Made by a program: the position numbers and the translations under genes. From positions 2,731,363 to 2,795,362 of the forward strand of contig JAQPZY010001419.1 of the NCBI GenBank assembly GCA_029931535.1: a stretch of DNA of 64,000 nt, given 5' to 3'. Positions 21,463 through 34,939 of this stretch are shown here, piece after piece. Every line of letters begins with the position of its first letter. Positions within the stretch are counted from its first letter, which is position 1. A model generated the notes under the pieces. The model saw nothing but the letters and a program-made list of their open reading frames with translations, was not told the origin of the DNA and made no database searches. This DNA is from Margaritifera margaritifera (taxonomy: Eukaryota > Mollusca > Bivalvia > Unionida > Margaritiferidae).

Positions 21463-22243
21463 TGAATTGCCTTGGATTAAGTGACCCATGCCAAAGAAGA
21501 TATGCTTTGATCACCTAAAAACGAAAACAAAAATGCTCAATTTATCTGTTACAATATACACATTTTATAAACAGATGGGAAACATATATAAGATCAACTT
21601 GGGGTTGGAAAGGCACATTCTATTCTTTTCCATAGAACTCAATAAAAATTGCAATCTTACCGAACAATATATTTCAGTTTACTATACATAGAGCAAAATC
21701 AGATGCTAACGACATTAAAATAGATTCAGATATTTCAAATCAAAATTACAGGTGTATACTTATAAACACTTATGGTTATAATCGTGACACTCCAAGTTGT
21801 ACACTGAAGTGATGCAGAATATAGACCACTTAGAAAATCAGCATATAATCATTAAAGGTGACTTAAATTTAATCATGAACGCGATACATATAATCACAAC
21901 TACAAAAAAAAAAAAACAAAGCTAAGAGATGCAGTAATTCATATTTGTGCTAAATATAGTCTTATTGATATTTGGTTAGAAAGAAATATGGATACAAAAA
22001 GATACACTTAAAGGAAGAACAACCCCATCAAGCAGGCAAGGTTAAATTTCTTTTTAGTTTGAGAAACCATTTTTACAATGATAGATAATGCCTGTACAAA
22101 ACTAGGTTATAGAACTTGACCATTCTCTAGTCCATTTAACTCTTCTTCTTAGAAAAAATAGAAAACACAGAACATTCTGGAAATTTAACAAGTCTCTATT
22201 GAGAAATTTAGAATACCTAACACTTGTCAAGGACGCAGTTCAA
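21463..22243 (+). mobile_element. LINE endonuclease fragment, array unit 2
   Basis: Private GGGAAAC variant (MGN instead of MGD in the open stretch) and GCGATACATA before the A homopolymer. Confidence 0.8.
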
Positions 22244-22266
22244 GTCTGAATAGGAAAAGGAAATCT

Positions 22267-23222
22267 ATGCCTTTTGCAGTGCCAATGATTTGGAGAAAGC
22301 CAACAGATCATATCAGCAATTGTTACTTCTGCATGGTGCCTCCAGTTGGGAAAGGTGTGTCAAAGAAGAAAAAGTGGACTGTGCATTATCCAAACATTCC
22401 GTCAGCTATACGCTCAGTACCCCACGGAGTGCCTGTTCCTGATGCACCAGAATCATTCTCACTTGAGTCAGACGAGGAAGAGGATGAAACTTCGAGTCCT
22501 GAACCATCAATGTCACATGACCCATATGTTCTTCCATCCTCTGAACCACACCTCATAACACAAGGTGAACTGAATGACCTTGTCAGGGATTTGGAACTTC
22601 CCAAGAGTAAGGCAGAACTGTTGGGCTCCAGACTACAGCAGTGGAATCTCCTGGCAGGTGATGTTAGGGTTTCCATATTCCGTGACCGTCAAAGGATCTT
22701 GTAACCTGCAACAACATCGATGGTGTGATGGCAGCCCTCAATATCGTTCATGATCCAGATGAGTGGAGACTGTTCATTGATTCATCGAAGACGAGTCTTA
22801 AAGCTGTTTTGCTGCATACTGGCAGTGTTTTGCCATCAATTCCAGTTGGTCATGCAATCCATATGAAGGAAACCTATGAAAATATGAAACAACTTTTGAG
22901 GTGAATAAACTATGACCCACATCAGTGGCAGCTTTGTGGAGATTTCAAGGTTCTTGCTCTCTTGCTTGGTCTGCAGACTGGATACACAAAGTACTGCTGT
23001 TTTCTCTGCGAATAGAATAGTCTCGCGAGAGATTACCGCTACATTAAGAGAGATTGGCCACTCCGACAGTCATTGGAGCCTGGAATGAAAAGTGTTCAGC
23101 ATCCACCACTTGTTGAATCAAGGAAGGTTTAGTTACCACCTTTGCACATCAAGCTGGGTCTGATAAAGAACTTTGTCAAGGCCATGGAGAAAACACAAGC
23201 AGCTTTCATGACATTTAAATAA
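22267..23222 (+). pseudogene. MPFAVPM-family gene, array unit 2
   Basis: First array unit with an uninterrupted 145-codon N-terminal frame. It runs MPFAVPMIWRKP, CYFC pair, KKKKW, acidic linker, ELNDLVRDLELPK, LLGSRLQQW, then RQRIL and stop. It stops there because of the ancestral frameshift and the 30-bp deletion. The remaining domain blocks follow in another frame with three stops. The shortened frame lacks most of the family domain, and I see no evidence that it is a product. Confidence 0.65.
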
Positions 23223-23428
23223 TGAAAATATATGCACTGTAAATATTGAGAAACTGAATAACCAGGTAAAATAGTTCAATTAAAACACCTTATATGAAAC
23301 TTCACAGGGTTTAAGTAGTTCAATGGTAGAATGGGTGGGGTGAGAAGTGACAAATCTTACCTCTTACATTCTGGAGTTAGCTCTGCTCTGCTACTGTGTT
23401 TTATTACTATAGTACTATTTATTACTAT

Positions 23429-24448
23429 TGTAAACAGTTCTTCCGTGAAACTAAGAAGCTAGCTTTTTGAGAAAAAAAGATTTATATTTGAGATCCTAAT
23501 TTTCTGACCTATGTTATATTTTGGCGTTTCATAGGTATCCGTTGTCAAGTACCCAAATAGGTTAGTCCATACTTTAGACCCATGTTTTGGCTCAATCATG
23601 TTAATTTGTGACACACATACCGATGTGTGATAACTACTATTATATCACTCACTAAGGTTAAGCAACATATCTATCTCTTTTCTGGCTTCATTTTCACTGA
23701 AATATGCCAACATTTTCATCTTAAGAGTTCGATTAAACCTATCTATTACAGATGCTCTTTTGTCTGATTAAGTGTAAAAGTATTCAATATTTTCCTTTTC
23801 CAATAATTCTTTTCCTTTTAATTAACCGTTTTTGTTCTGATTTTGCTCATACAATATTTTTTCAAAAGCGTTGCGTATGTCATCAACTGTTTTGTTTTCA
23901 CTTTTAGCCCAATCGTATTTTGAGAAAACATCTATTACTGTCAAGATGAAGTCGTATCTATTGTTGCAATTTTCATCCGTTTTAGTATCTCAGATATCTG
24001 CGTGAACTTGGTCTCCTGAGTAACTAACATAGATCCTTCTGTATGAGTGACTAACATAGATCCTTCTGTATGAGTGACTAACATGGACCCTTCTGTATGA
24101 GTGACTAACATGGACCCTTCTGTATGAGTGACTAACATAGATCCTTCTGTATGAGTGACTAACATGGACCCTTCTGTATGAGTGAATAACATGGCCCCTT
24201 CTGTATGAGTGACTCACATAGATCCTTCTCTATGAGTGACTAACATGGACCCTTCTGTATGAGTGAATAACATGGCCCCTTCTGTATGAGTGACTCACAT
24301 AGATCCTTCTCTATGAGTGACTAACATGGACCCTGCTGCATATAAATCTTGTATTGCCTTCTTGTGTAATGGGTATCTAGATTGTTCAATCAAACAAACT
24401 TTAAATTCGGAGTATTTCATCTTCTTATCACGTAAAATGTGTTCCCAC
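23429..24448 (-). pseudogene. integrase fragment, array unit 3
   Basis: Minisatellite at 24016-24336 with about 12 copies, matching unit 1 rather than the adjacent unit 2. Confidence 0.8.
24016..24336 (-). repeat. 27-bp minisatellite, about 12 copies (unit 3)
   Basis: Expanded allele of 321 bp, the same as unit 1. Confidence 0.95.
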
Positions 24449-24890
24449 AAAAATAATTCTTATCAGCATTTTCAGTAACTCAACTGATTTTTTATGTGTT
24501 TGTGTGCGCAACAACTTCCACTTTCCCTAGAGATGCCATATTCGATGTTGAAATACCTAAGGAAAAAAATTAACGTAAAAATCCTACTATACATCTACTC
24601 TAAGCAGAGACATGAAAATATATAATTTAATTGGAACGCGTAGTTCCTACATCACTGACAGTCACATGCATGTTCGTTTATATGTTTAATCTCTCTCTCT
24701 CTCTCTCTCTCTCTCTTCATTACGGTTAACGCGTATTATCTTTCGATATTTAACTAAAGACTAGAAAATCAAACGTTTGGATAAGAACGCATCTGTGTCT
24801 CTGTAAATGCAATAAATATTTTACCTATCAATGTCAAATGTATATAATTTTATAATAACAATAATGGATGATTCATCGAAATTTCTCGAA

Positions 24891-25670
24891 TGAATTGCCT
24901 TGGATTAAGTGACCCATGCCAAAGAAGATATGCTTTGATCACCTAAAAACGAAAACAAAAATGCTCAATTTATCTGTTACAATATACACATTTTATAAAC
25001 AGATGGGAGACATATATAAGATCAACTTGGGGTTGGAAAGGCACATTCTATTCTTTTCCATAGAACTCAATAAAAATTGCAATCTTACCGAACAATATAT
25101 TTCAGTTTACTATACATAGAGCAAAATCAGATGCTAACGACATTAAAATAGATTCAGATATTTCAAATCAAAATTACAGGTGTATACTTATAAACACTTA
25201 TGGTTATAATCGTGACACTCCAAGTTGTACACTGAAGTGATGCAGAATATAGACCACTTAGAAAATCAGCATATAATCATTAAAGGTGACTTAAATTTAA
25301 TCATGAACGCAATACATATAATCACAACTACAAAAAAAAAAAACAAAGCTAAGAGATGCAGTAATTCATATTTGTGCTAAATATAGTCTTATTGATATTT
25401 GGTTAGAAAGAAATATGGATACAAAAAGATACACTTAAAGGAAGAACAACCCCATCAAGCAGGCAAGGTTAAATTTCTTTTTAGTTTGAGAAACCATTTT
25501 TACAATGATAGATAATGCCTGTACAAAACTGGGTTATAGAACTTGACCATTCTCTAGTCCATTTAACTCTTCTTCTTAGAAAAAATAGAAAACACAGAAC
25601 ATTCTGGAAATTTAACAAGTCTCTATTGAGAAATTTAGAATACCTAACACTTGTCAAGGACGCAGTTCAA
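24891..25670 (+). mobile_element. LINE endonuclease fragment, array unit 3
   Basis: Same as unit 1, with a private GGGTTATAG change downstream near 25530. Confidence 0.8.
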
Positions 25671-25693
25671 GTCTGAATAGGAAAAGGAAATCT

Positions 25694-26649
25694 ATGCCTT
25701 TTGCAGTGCCAATGATTTGGAGAAAGCCAACAGATCATATCAGCAATTGTTACTTCTGCATGGTGCCTCCAGTTGGGAAAGGTGTGTCAAAGAAGAAAAA
25801 GTGGACTGTGCATTATCCAAACATTCCGTCAGCTATACGCTCAGTACCCCACGGAGTGCCTGTTCCTGATGCACCAGAATCATTCTCACTTGAGTCAGAC
25901 GAGGAAGAGGATGAAACTTCGAGTCCTGAACCATCAATGTCACATGACCCATATGTTCTTCCATCCTCTGAACCACACCTCATAACACAAGGTGAACTGA
26001 ATGACCTTGTCAGGGATTTGGAACTTCCCAAGAGTAAGGCAGAACTGTTGGGCTCCAGACTACAGCAGTGGAATCTCCTGGCAGGTGATGTTAGGGTTTC
26101 CATATTCCGTGACCGTCAAAGGATCTTGTAACCTGCAACAACATCGATGGTGTGATGGCAGCCCTCAATATCGTTCATGATCCAGATGAGTGGAGACTGT
26201 TCATTGATTCATCGAAGACGAGTCTTAAAGCTGTTTTGCTGCATACTGGCAGTGTTTTGCCATCAATTCCAGTTGGTCATGCAATCCATATGAAGGAAAC
26301 CTATGAAAATATGAAACAACTTTTGAGGTGAATAAACTATGACCCACATCAGTGGCAGCTTTGTGGAGATTTCAAGGTTCTTGCTCTCTTGCTTGGTCTG
26401 CAGACTGGATACACAAAGTACTGCTGTTTTCTCTGCGAATAGAATAGTCTCGCGAGAGATTACCGCTACATTAAGAGAGATTGGCCACTCCGACAGTCAT
26501 TGGAGCCTGGGATGAAAAGTGTTCAGCATCCACCACTTGTTGAATCAAGGAAGGTTTAGTTACCACCCTTGCACATCAAGCTGGGTCTGATAAAGAACTT
26601 TGTCAAGGCCATGGAGAAAACACAAGCAGCTTTCATGACATTTAAATAA
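25694..26649 (+). pseudogene. MPFAVPM-family gene, array unit 3
   Basis: 145-codon N-terminal frame open. GGGATGAAAAG and CCACCCTTGCAC downstream match units 5-12 rather than units 1-2, showing a mosaic unit. Confidence 0.65.
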
Positions 26650-26855
26650 TGAAAATATATGCACTGTAAATATTGAGAAACTGAATAACCAGGTAAAATA
26701 GTTCAATTAAAACACCTTATATGAAACTTCACAGGGTTTAAGTAGTTCAATGGTAGAATGGGTGGGGTGAGAAGTGACAAATCTTACCTCTTACATTCTG
26801 GAGTTAGCTCTGCTCTGCTACTGTGTTTTATTACTATAGTACTATTTATTACTAT

Positions 26856-27795
26856 TGTAAACAGTTCTTCCGTAAAACTAAGAAGCTAGCCTTTTGAGAA
26901 AAAAAGATTTATATTTGAGATCCTAAATTTCTGACCTATGTTATATTTTGGCGTTTCATAGGTATCCGTTGTCAAGTACCCAAATAGGTTAGTCCATACT
27001 TTAGACCCATGTTTTGGCTCAATCATGTTAATTTGTGACACACATACCGATGTGTGATAACTACTATTATATCACTCACTAAGGTTAAGCAACATATCTA
27101 TCTCTTTTCTGGCTTCATTTTCACTGAAATATGCCAACATTTTCATCTTAAGAGTTCGATTAAACCTATCTATTACAGATGCTCTTTTGTCTGATTAAGT
27201 GTAAAAGTATTCAATATTTTCCTTTTCCAATAATTCTTTGACTTTTAATTAACCGTTTTTGTTCTGATTTTGCTCATACAATATTTTTTCAAAAGCGTTG
27301 CGTATGTCATCAACTGTTTTGTTTTCACTTTTAGCCCAATCGTATTTTGAGAAAACATCTATTACTGTCAAGATGAAGTTGTATCTATTGTTGCAATTTT
27401 CATCCGTTTTAATATCTCAGATATCTGCGTGAACTTGGTCTCCTGAGTAACTAACATAGATCCTTCTGTATGAGTGACTAACATAGATCCTTCTGTATGA
27501 GTGACTAACATGGACCCTTCTGTATGAGTGACTAACATGGACCCCTTCTGTATGAGTGACTAACATAGATCCTTCTGTATGAGTGACTAACATGGACCCT
27601 TCTGTATGAGTGAATAACATGGCCCCTTCTGTATGAGTGACTCACATAGATCCTTCTCTATGAGTGACTAACATGGACCCTTCTGCATATAAATCTTGTA
27701 TTGCCTTCTTGTGTAATGGGTATCTAGATTGTTCAGTCAAACAAACTTTAAATTCGGAGTATTTCATCTTCTTATCACGTAAAATGTGTTCCCAC
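26856..27795 (-). pseudogene. integrase fragment, array unit 4
   Basis: Minisatellite 27443-27683 is one base longer than its neighbours (a GGACCCCTTC insertion near 27541), so the repeat frame shifts from EGSMLVTHT to SHSYRRVHV partway through. Confidence 0.8.
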
Positions 27796-28237
27796 AAAAA
27801 TAATTCTTATCAGCATTTTCAGTAACTCAACTGATTTTTTATGTGTTTGTGTGCGCAACAACTTCCACTTTCCCTAGAGATGCCATATTCGATGTTGAAA
27901 TACCTAAGGAAAAAAATTAACGTAAAAATCCTACTATACATCTACTCTAAGCAGAGACATGAAAATATATAATTTAATTGGAACGCGTAGTTCCTACATC
28001 ACTGACAGTCACATGCATGTTCGTTTATATGTTTAATCTCTCTCTCTCTCTCTCTCTCTCTCTTCATTACGGTTAACGCGTATTATCTTTCGATATTTAA
28101 CTAAAGACTAGAAAATCAAACGTTTGGATAAGAACGCATCTGTGTCTCTGTAAATGCAATAAATATTTTACCTATCAATGTCAAATGTATATAATTTTAT
28201 AATAACAATAATGGATGATTCATCGAAATTTCTCGAA

Positions 28238-29018
28238 TGAATTGCCTTGGATTAAGTGACCCATGCCAAAGAAGATATGCTTTGATCACCTAAAAACGAA
28301 AACAAAAATGCTCAATTTATCTGTTACAATATACACATTTTATAAACAGATGGGAGACATATATAAGATCAACTTGGGGTTGGAAAGGCACATTCTATTC
28401 TTTTCCATAGAACTCAATAAAAATTGCAATCTTACCGAACAATATATTTCAGTTTACTATACATAGAGCAAAATCAGATGCTAACGACATTAAAATAGAT
28501 TCAGATATTTCAAATCAAAATTACAGGTGTATACTTATAAACACTTATGGTTATAATCGTGACACTCCAAGTTGTACACTGAAGTGATGCAGAATATAGA
28601 CCACTTAGAAAATCAGCATATAATCATTAAAGGTGACTTAAATTTAATCATGAACGCAATACATATAATCACAACTACAAAAAAAAAAAAACAAAGCTAA
28701 GAGATGCAGTAATTCATATTTGTGCTAAATATAGTCTTATTGATATTTGGTTAGAAAGAAATATGGATACAAAAAGATACACTTAAAGGAAGAACAACCC
28801 CATCAAGCAGGCAAGGTTAAATTTCTTTTTAGTTTGAGAAACCATTTTTACAATGATAGATAATGCCTGTACAAAACTAGGTTATAGAACTTGACCATTC
28901 TCTAGTCCATTTAACTCTTCTTCTTAGAAAAAATAGAAAACACAGAACATTCTGGAAATTTAACAAGTCTCTATTGAGAAATTTAGAATACCTAACACTT
29001 GTCAAGGACGCAGTTCAA
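28238..29018 (+). mobile_element. LINE endonuclease fragment, array unit 4
   Basis: CAAGTTGTACACTG variant, as in units 1-3. Confidence 0.8.
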
Positions 29019-29041
29019 GTCTGAATAGGAAAAGGAAATCT

Positions 29042-29997
29042 ATGCCTTTTGCAGTGCCAATGATTTGGAGAAAGCCAACAGATCATATCAGCAATTGTTA
29101 CTTCTGCATGGTGCCTCCAGTTGGGAAAGGTGTGTCAAAGAAGAAAAAGTGGACTGTGCATTATCCAAACATTCCGTCAGCTATACGCTCAGTACCCCAC
29201 GGAGTGCCTGTTCCTGATGCACCAGAATCATTCTCACTTGAGTCAGACGAGGAAGAGGATGAAACTTCGAGTCCTGAACCATCAATGTCACATGACCCAT
29301 ATGTTCTTCCATCCTCTGAACCACACCTCATAACACAAGGTGAACTGAATGACCTTGTCAGGGATTTGGAACTTCCCAAGAGTAAGGCAGAACTGTTGGG
29401 CTCCAGACTACAGCAGTGGAATCTCCTGGCAGGTGATGTTAGGGTTTCCATATTCCGTGACCGTCAAAGGATCTTGTAACCTGCAACAACATCGATGGTG
29501 TGATGGCAGCCCTCAATATCGTTCATGATCCAGATGAGTGGAGACTGTTCATTGATTCATCGAAGACGAGTCTTAAAGCTGTTTTGCTGCATACTGGCAG
29601 TGTTTTGCCATCAATTCCAGTTGGTCATGCAATCCATATGAAGGAAACCTATGAAAATATGAAACAACTTTTGAGGTGAATAAACTATGACCCACATCAG
29701 TGGCAGCTTTGTGGAGATTTCAAGGTTCTTGCTCTCTTGCTTGGTCTGCAGACTGGATACACAAAGTACTGCTGTTTTCTCTGCGAATAGAATAGTCTCG
29801 CGAGAGATTACCGCTACATTAAGAGAGATTGGCCACTCCGACAGTCATTGGAGCCTGGAATGAAAAGTGTTCAGCATCCACCACTTGTTGAATCAAGGAA
29901 GGTTTAGTTACCACCCTTGCACATCAAGCTGGGTCTGATAAAGAACTTTGTCAAGGCCATGGAGAAAACACAAGCAGCTTTCATGACATTTAAATAA
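29042..29997 (+). pseudogene. MPFAVPM-family gene, array unit 4
   Basis: 145-codon frame open. GGAATGAAAAG as in units 1-2 but CCACCCTTGCAC as in later units: mosaic. Confidence 0.65.
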
Positions 29998-30203
29998 TGA
30001 AAATATATGCACTGTAAATATTGAGAAACTGAATAACCAGGTAAAATAGTTCAATTAAAACACCTTATATGAAACTTCACAGGGTTTAAGTAGTTCAATG
30101 GTAGAATGGGTGGGGTGAGAAGTGACAAATCTTACCTCTTACATTCTGGAGTTAGCTCTGCTCTGCTACTGTGTTTTATTACTATAGTACTATTTATTAC
30201 TAT

Positions 30204-31142
30204 TGTAAACAGTTCTTCCGTAAAACTAAGAAGCTAGCCTTTTGAGAAAAAAAGATTTATATTTGAGATCCTAAATTTCTGACCTATGTTATATTTTGGC
30301 GTTTCATAGGTATCCGTTGTCAAGTACCCAAATAGGTTAGTCCATACTTTAGACCCATGTTTTGGCTCAATCATGTTAATTTGTGACACACATACCGATG
30401 TGTGATAACTACTATTATATCACTCACTAAGGTTAAGCAACATATCTATCTCTTTTCTGGCTTCATTTTCACTGAAATATGCCAACATTTTCATCTTAAG
30501 AGTTCGATTAAACCTATCTATTACAGATGCTCTTTTGTCTGATTAAGTGTAAAAGTATTCAATATTTTCCTTTTCCAATAATTCTTTGACTTTTAATTAA
30601 CCGTTTTTGTTCTGATTTTGCTCATACAATATTTTTTCAAAAGCGTTGCGTATGTCATCAACTGTTTTGTTTTCACTTTTAGCCCAATCGTATTTTGAGA
30701 AAACATCTATTACTGTCAAGATGAAGTTGTATCTATTGTTGCAATTTTCATCCGTTTTAATATCTCAGATATCTGCGTGAACTTGGTCTCCTGAGTAACT
30801 AACATAGATCCTTCTGTATGAGTGACTAACATAGATCCTTCTGTATGAGTGACTAACATGGACCCTTCTGTATGAGTGACTAACATGGACCCTTCTGTAT
30901 GAGTGACTAACATAGATCCTTCTGTATGAGTGACTAACATGGACCCTTCTGTATGAGTGAATAACATGGCCCCTTCTGTATGAGTGACTCACATAGATCC
31001 TTCTCTATGAGTGACTAACATGGACCCTTCTGCATATAAATCTTGTATTGCCTTCTTGTGTAATGGGTATCTAGATTGTTCAGTCAAACAAACTTTAAAT
31101 TCGGAGTATTTCATCTTCTTATCACGTAAAATGTGTTCCCAC
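30204..31142 (-). pseudogene. integrase fragment, array unit 5
   Basis: Standard 9-copy minisatellite at 30791-31030. Confidence 0.8.
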
Positions 31143-31380
31143 AAAAATAATTCTTATCAGCATTTTCAGTAACTCAACTGATTTTTTATGTGTTTGTGTG
31201 CGCAACAACTTCCACTTTCCCTAGAGATGCCATATTCGATGTTGAAATACCTAAGGAAAAAAATTAACGTAAAAATCCTACTATACATCTACTCTAAGCA
31301 GAGACATGAAAATATATAATTTAATTGGAACGCGTAGTTCCTACATCACTGACAGTCACATGCATGTTCGTTTATATGTT

Positions 31381-31420
<40 letters not shown>

Positions 31421-31592
31421 ATTACGGTTAACGCGTATTATCTTTCGATATTTAACTAAAGACTAGAAAATCAAACGTTTGGATAAGAACGCATCTGTGT
31501 CTCTGTAAATGCAATAAATATTTTACCTATCAATGTCAAATGTATATAATTTTATAATAACAATAATGGATGATTCATCGAAATTTCTCGAA

Positions 31593-32372
31593 TGAATTGC
31601 CTTGGATTAAGTGACCCATGCCAAAGAAGATATGCTTTGATCACCTAAAAACGAAAACAAAAATGCTCAATTTATCTGTTACAATATACACATTTTATAA
31701 ACAGATGGGAGACATATATAAGATCAACTTGGGGTTGGAAAGGCACATTCTATTCTTTTCCATAGAACTCAATAAAAATTGCAATCTTACCGAACAATAT
31801 ATTTCAGTTTACTATACATAGAGCAAAATCAGATGCTAACGACATTAAAATAGATTCAGATATTTCAAATCAAAATTACAGGTGTATACTTATAAACACT
31901 TATGGTTATAATCGTGACACTCCAAGTTTTACACTGAAGTGATGCAGAATATAGACCACTTAGAAAATCAGCATATAATCATTAAAGGTGACTTAAATTT
32001 AATCATGAACGCAATACATATAATCACAACTACAAAAAAAAAAAACAAAGCTAAGAGATGCAGTAATTCATATTTGTGCTAAATATAGTCTTATTGATAT
32101 TTGGTTAGAAAGAAATATGGATACAAAAAGATACACTTAAAGGAAGAACAACCCCATCAAGCAGGCAAGGTTAAATTTCTTTTTAGTTTGAGAAACCATT
32201 TTTACAATGATAGATAATGCCTGTACAAAACTAGGTTATAGAACTTGACCATTCTCTAGTCCATTTAACTCTTCTTCTTAGAAAAAATAGAAAACACAGA
32301 ACATTCTGGAAATTTAACAAGTCTCTATTGAGAAATTTAGAATACCTAACACTTGTCAAGGACGCAGTTCAA
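31593..32372 (+). mobile_element. LINE endonuclease fragment, array unit 5
   Basis: First array unit with CAAGTTTTACACTG, shared with units 6-12 and with the copies outside the array. Confidence 0.8.
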
Positions 32373-32395
32373 GTCTGAATAGGAAAAGGAAATCT

Positions 32396-33351
32396 ATGCC
32401 TTTTGCAGTGCCAATGATTTGGAGAAAGCCAACAGATCATATCAGCAATTGTTACTTCTGCATGGTGCCTCCAGTTGGGAAAGGTGTGTCAAAGAAGAAA
32501 AAGTGGACTGTGCATTATCCAAACATTCCGTCAGCTATACGCTCAGTACCCCACGGAGTGCCTGTTCCTGATGCACCAGAATCATTCTCACTTGAGTCAG
32601 ACGAGGAAGAGGATGAAACTTCGAGTCCTGAACCATCAATGTCACATGACCCATATGTTCTTCCATCCTCTGAACCACACCTCATAACACAAGGTGAACT
32701 GAATGACCTTGTCAGGGATTTGGAACTTCCCAAGAGTAAGGCAGAACTGTTGGGCTCCAGACTACAGCAGTGGAATCTCCTGGCAGGTGATGTTAGGGTT
32801 TCCATATTCCGTGACCGTCAAAGGATCTTGTAACCTGCAACAACATCGATGGTGTGATGGCAGCCCTCAATATCGTTCATGATCCAGATGAGTGGAGACT
32901 GTTCATTGATTCATCGAAGACGAGTCTTAAAGCTGTTTTGCTGCATACTGGCAGTGTTTTGCCATCAATTCCAGTTGGTCATGCAATCCATATGAAGGAA
33001 ACCTATGAAAATATGAAACAACTTTTGAGGTGAATAAACTATGACCCACATCAGTGGCAGCTTTGTGGAGATTTCAAGGTTCTTGCTCTCTTGCTTGGTC
33101 TGCAGACTGGATACACAAAGTACTGCTGTTTTCTCTGCGAATAGAATAGTCTCGCGAGAGATTACCGCTACATTAAGAGAGATTGGCCACTCCGACAGTC
33201 ATTGGAGCCTGGGATGAAAAGTGTTCAGCATCCACCACTTGTTGAATCAAGGAAGGTTTAGTTACCACCCTTGCACATCAAGCTGGGTCTGATAAAGAAC
33301 TTTGTCAAGGCCATGGAGAAAACACAAGCAGCTTTCATGACATTTAAATAA
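32396..33351 (+). pseudogene. MPFAVPM-family gene, array unit 5
   Basis: 145-codon frame open, LLAGD allele. Other lesions as in unit 2. Confidence 0.65.
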
Positions 33352-33558
33352 TGAAAATATATGCACTGTAAATATTGAGAAACTGAATAACCAGGTAAAA
33401 TAGTTCAATTAAAACACCTTATATGAAACTTCACAGGGTTTAAGTAGTTCAATGGTAGAATGGGTGGGGTGAGAAGTGACAAATCTTACCTCTTACATTC
33501 TGGAAGTTAGCTCTGCTCTGCTACTGTGTTTTATTACTATAGTACTATTTATTACTAT

Positions 33559-34497
33559 TGTAAACAGTTCTTCCGTAAAACTAAGAAGCTAGCCTTTTGA
33601 GAAAAAAAGATTTATATTTGAGATCCTAAATTTCTGACCTATGTTATATTTTGGCGTTTCATAGGTATCCGTTGTCAAGTACCCAAATAGGTTAGTCCAT
33701 ACTTTAGACCCATGTTTTGGCTCAATCATGTTAATTTGTGACACACATACCGATGTGTGATAACTACTATTATATCACTCACTAAGGTTAAGCAACATAT
33801 CTATCTCTTTTCTGGCTTCATTTTCACTGAAATATGCCAACATTTTCATCTTAAGAGTTCGATTAAACCTATCTATTACAGATGCTCTTTTGTCTGATTA
33901 AGTGTAAAAGTATTCAATATTTTCCTTTTCCAATAATTCTTTGACTTTTAATTAACCGTTTTTGTTCTGATTTTGCTCATACAATATTTTTTCAAAAGCG
34001 TTGCGTATGTCATCAACTGTTTTGTTTTCACTTTTAGCCCAATCGTATTTTGAGAAAACATCTATTACTGTCAAGATGAAGTTGTATCTATTGTTGCAAT
34101 TTTCATCCGTTTTAATATCTCAGATATCTGCGTGAACTTGGTCTCCTGAGTAACTAACATAGATCCTTCTGTATGAGTGACTAACATAGATCCTTCTGTA
34201 TGAGTGACTAACATGGACCCTTCTGTATGAGTGACTAACATGGACCCTTCTGTATGAGTGACTAACATAGATCCTTCTGTATGAGTGACTAACATGGACC
34301 CTTCTGTATGAGTGAATAACATGGCCCCTTCTGTATGAGTGACTCACATAGATCCTTCTCTATGAGTGACTAACATGGACCCTTCTGCATATAAATCTTG
34401 TATTGCCTTCTTGTGTAATGGGTATCTAGATTGTTCAGTCAAACAAACTTTAAATTCGGAGTATTTCATCTTCTTATCACGTAAAATGTGTTCCCAC
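33559..34497 (-). pseudogene. integrase fragment, array unit 6
   Basis: Minisatellite 34146-34385, 9 copies. Confidence 0.8.
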
Positions 34498-34939
34498 AAA
34501 AATAATTCTTATCAGCATTTTCAGTAACTCAACTGATTTTTTATGTGTTTGTGTGCGCAACAACTTCCACTTTCCCTAGAGATGCCATATTCGATGTTGA
34601 AATACCTAAGGAAAAAAATTAACGTAAAAATCCTACTATACATCTACTCTAAGCAGAGACATGAAAATATATAATTTAATTGGAACGCGTAGTTCCTACA
34701 TCACTGACAGTCACATGCATGTTCGTTTATATGTTTAATCTCTCTCTCTCTCTCTCTCTCTCTCTTCATTACGGTTAACGCGTATTATCTTTCGATATTT
34801 AACTAAAGACTAGAAAATCAAACGTTTGGATAAGAACGCATCTGTGTCTCTGTAAATGCAATAAATATTTTACCTATCAATGTCAAATGTATATAATTTT
34901 ATAATAACAATAATGGATGATTCATCGAAATTTCTCGAA

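Larger units (their letters stand above)
20086..23428 (+). repeat. array unit 2
   Basis: CT tract 21266-21288. Shares GTGAAACTAAGAAGCTAGCTTTTTGAG at its start with units 1 and 3. Spacers and tail hold no gene. Confidence 0.95.
23429..26855 (+). repeat. array unit 3
   Basis: CT tract 24690-24716. Near-duplicate of unit 1 in its first half: the same 81-bp minisatellite expansion, CCCTGCTGC end and GTTCAATCAAAC variant. Confidence 0.95.
26856..30203 (+). repeat. array unit 4
   Basis: CT tract 28037-28063. From here on units begin GTAAAACTAAGAAGCTAGCCTTTTGAG, as in the units outside the array. Confidence 0.95.
30204..33558 (+). repeat. array unit 5
   Basis: CT tract 31384-31418 (35 bp). Its tail has CTGGAAGTTAG, intermediate between the CTGGAG and CTGAAG alleles of other units. 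Confidence 0.95.

Noticed and set aside
21488..21691. 67-codon frame MPKKICFDHLK... as an independent small protein
   Set aside because: It lies inside the LINE endonuclease piece. The domain residues are in other frames, so this is an accidental opening.
22346..22558. 70-codon frame MGKVCQRRKSG... recurring in every unit
   Set aside because: Out-of-frame shadow of the MPFAVPM gene.
22386..22676. 96-codon minus-strand frame (METLTSPARRF...) recurring in every unit
   Set aside because: Antisense shadow of the MPFAVPM gene. Its serine run is the complement of the acidic linker, and it recurs only because the unit recurs.
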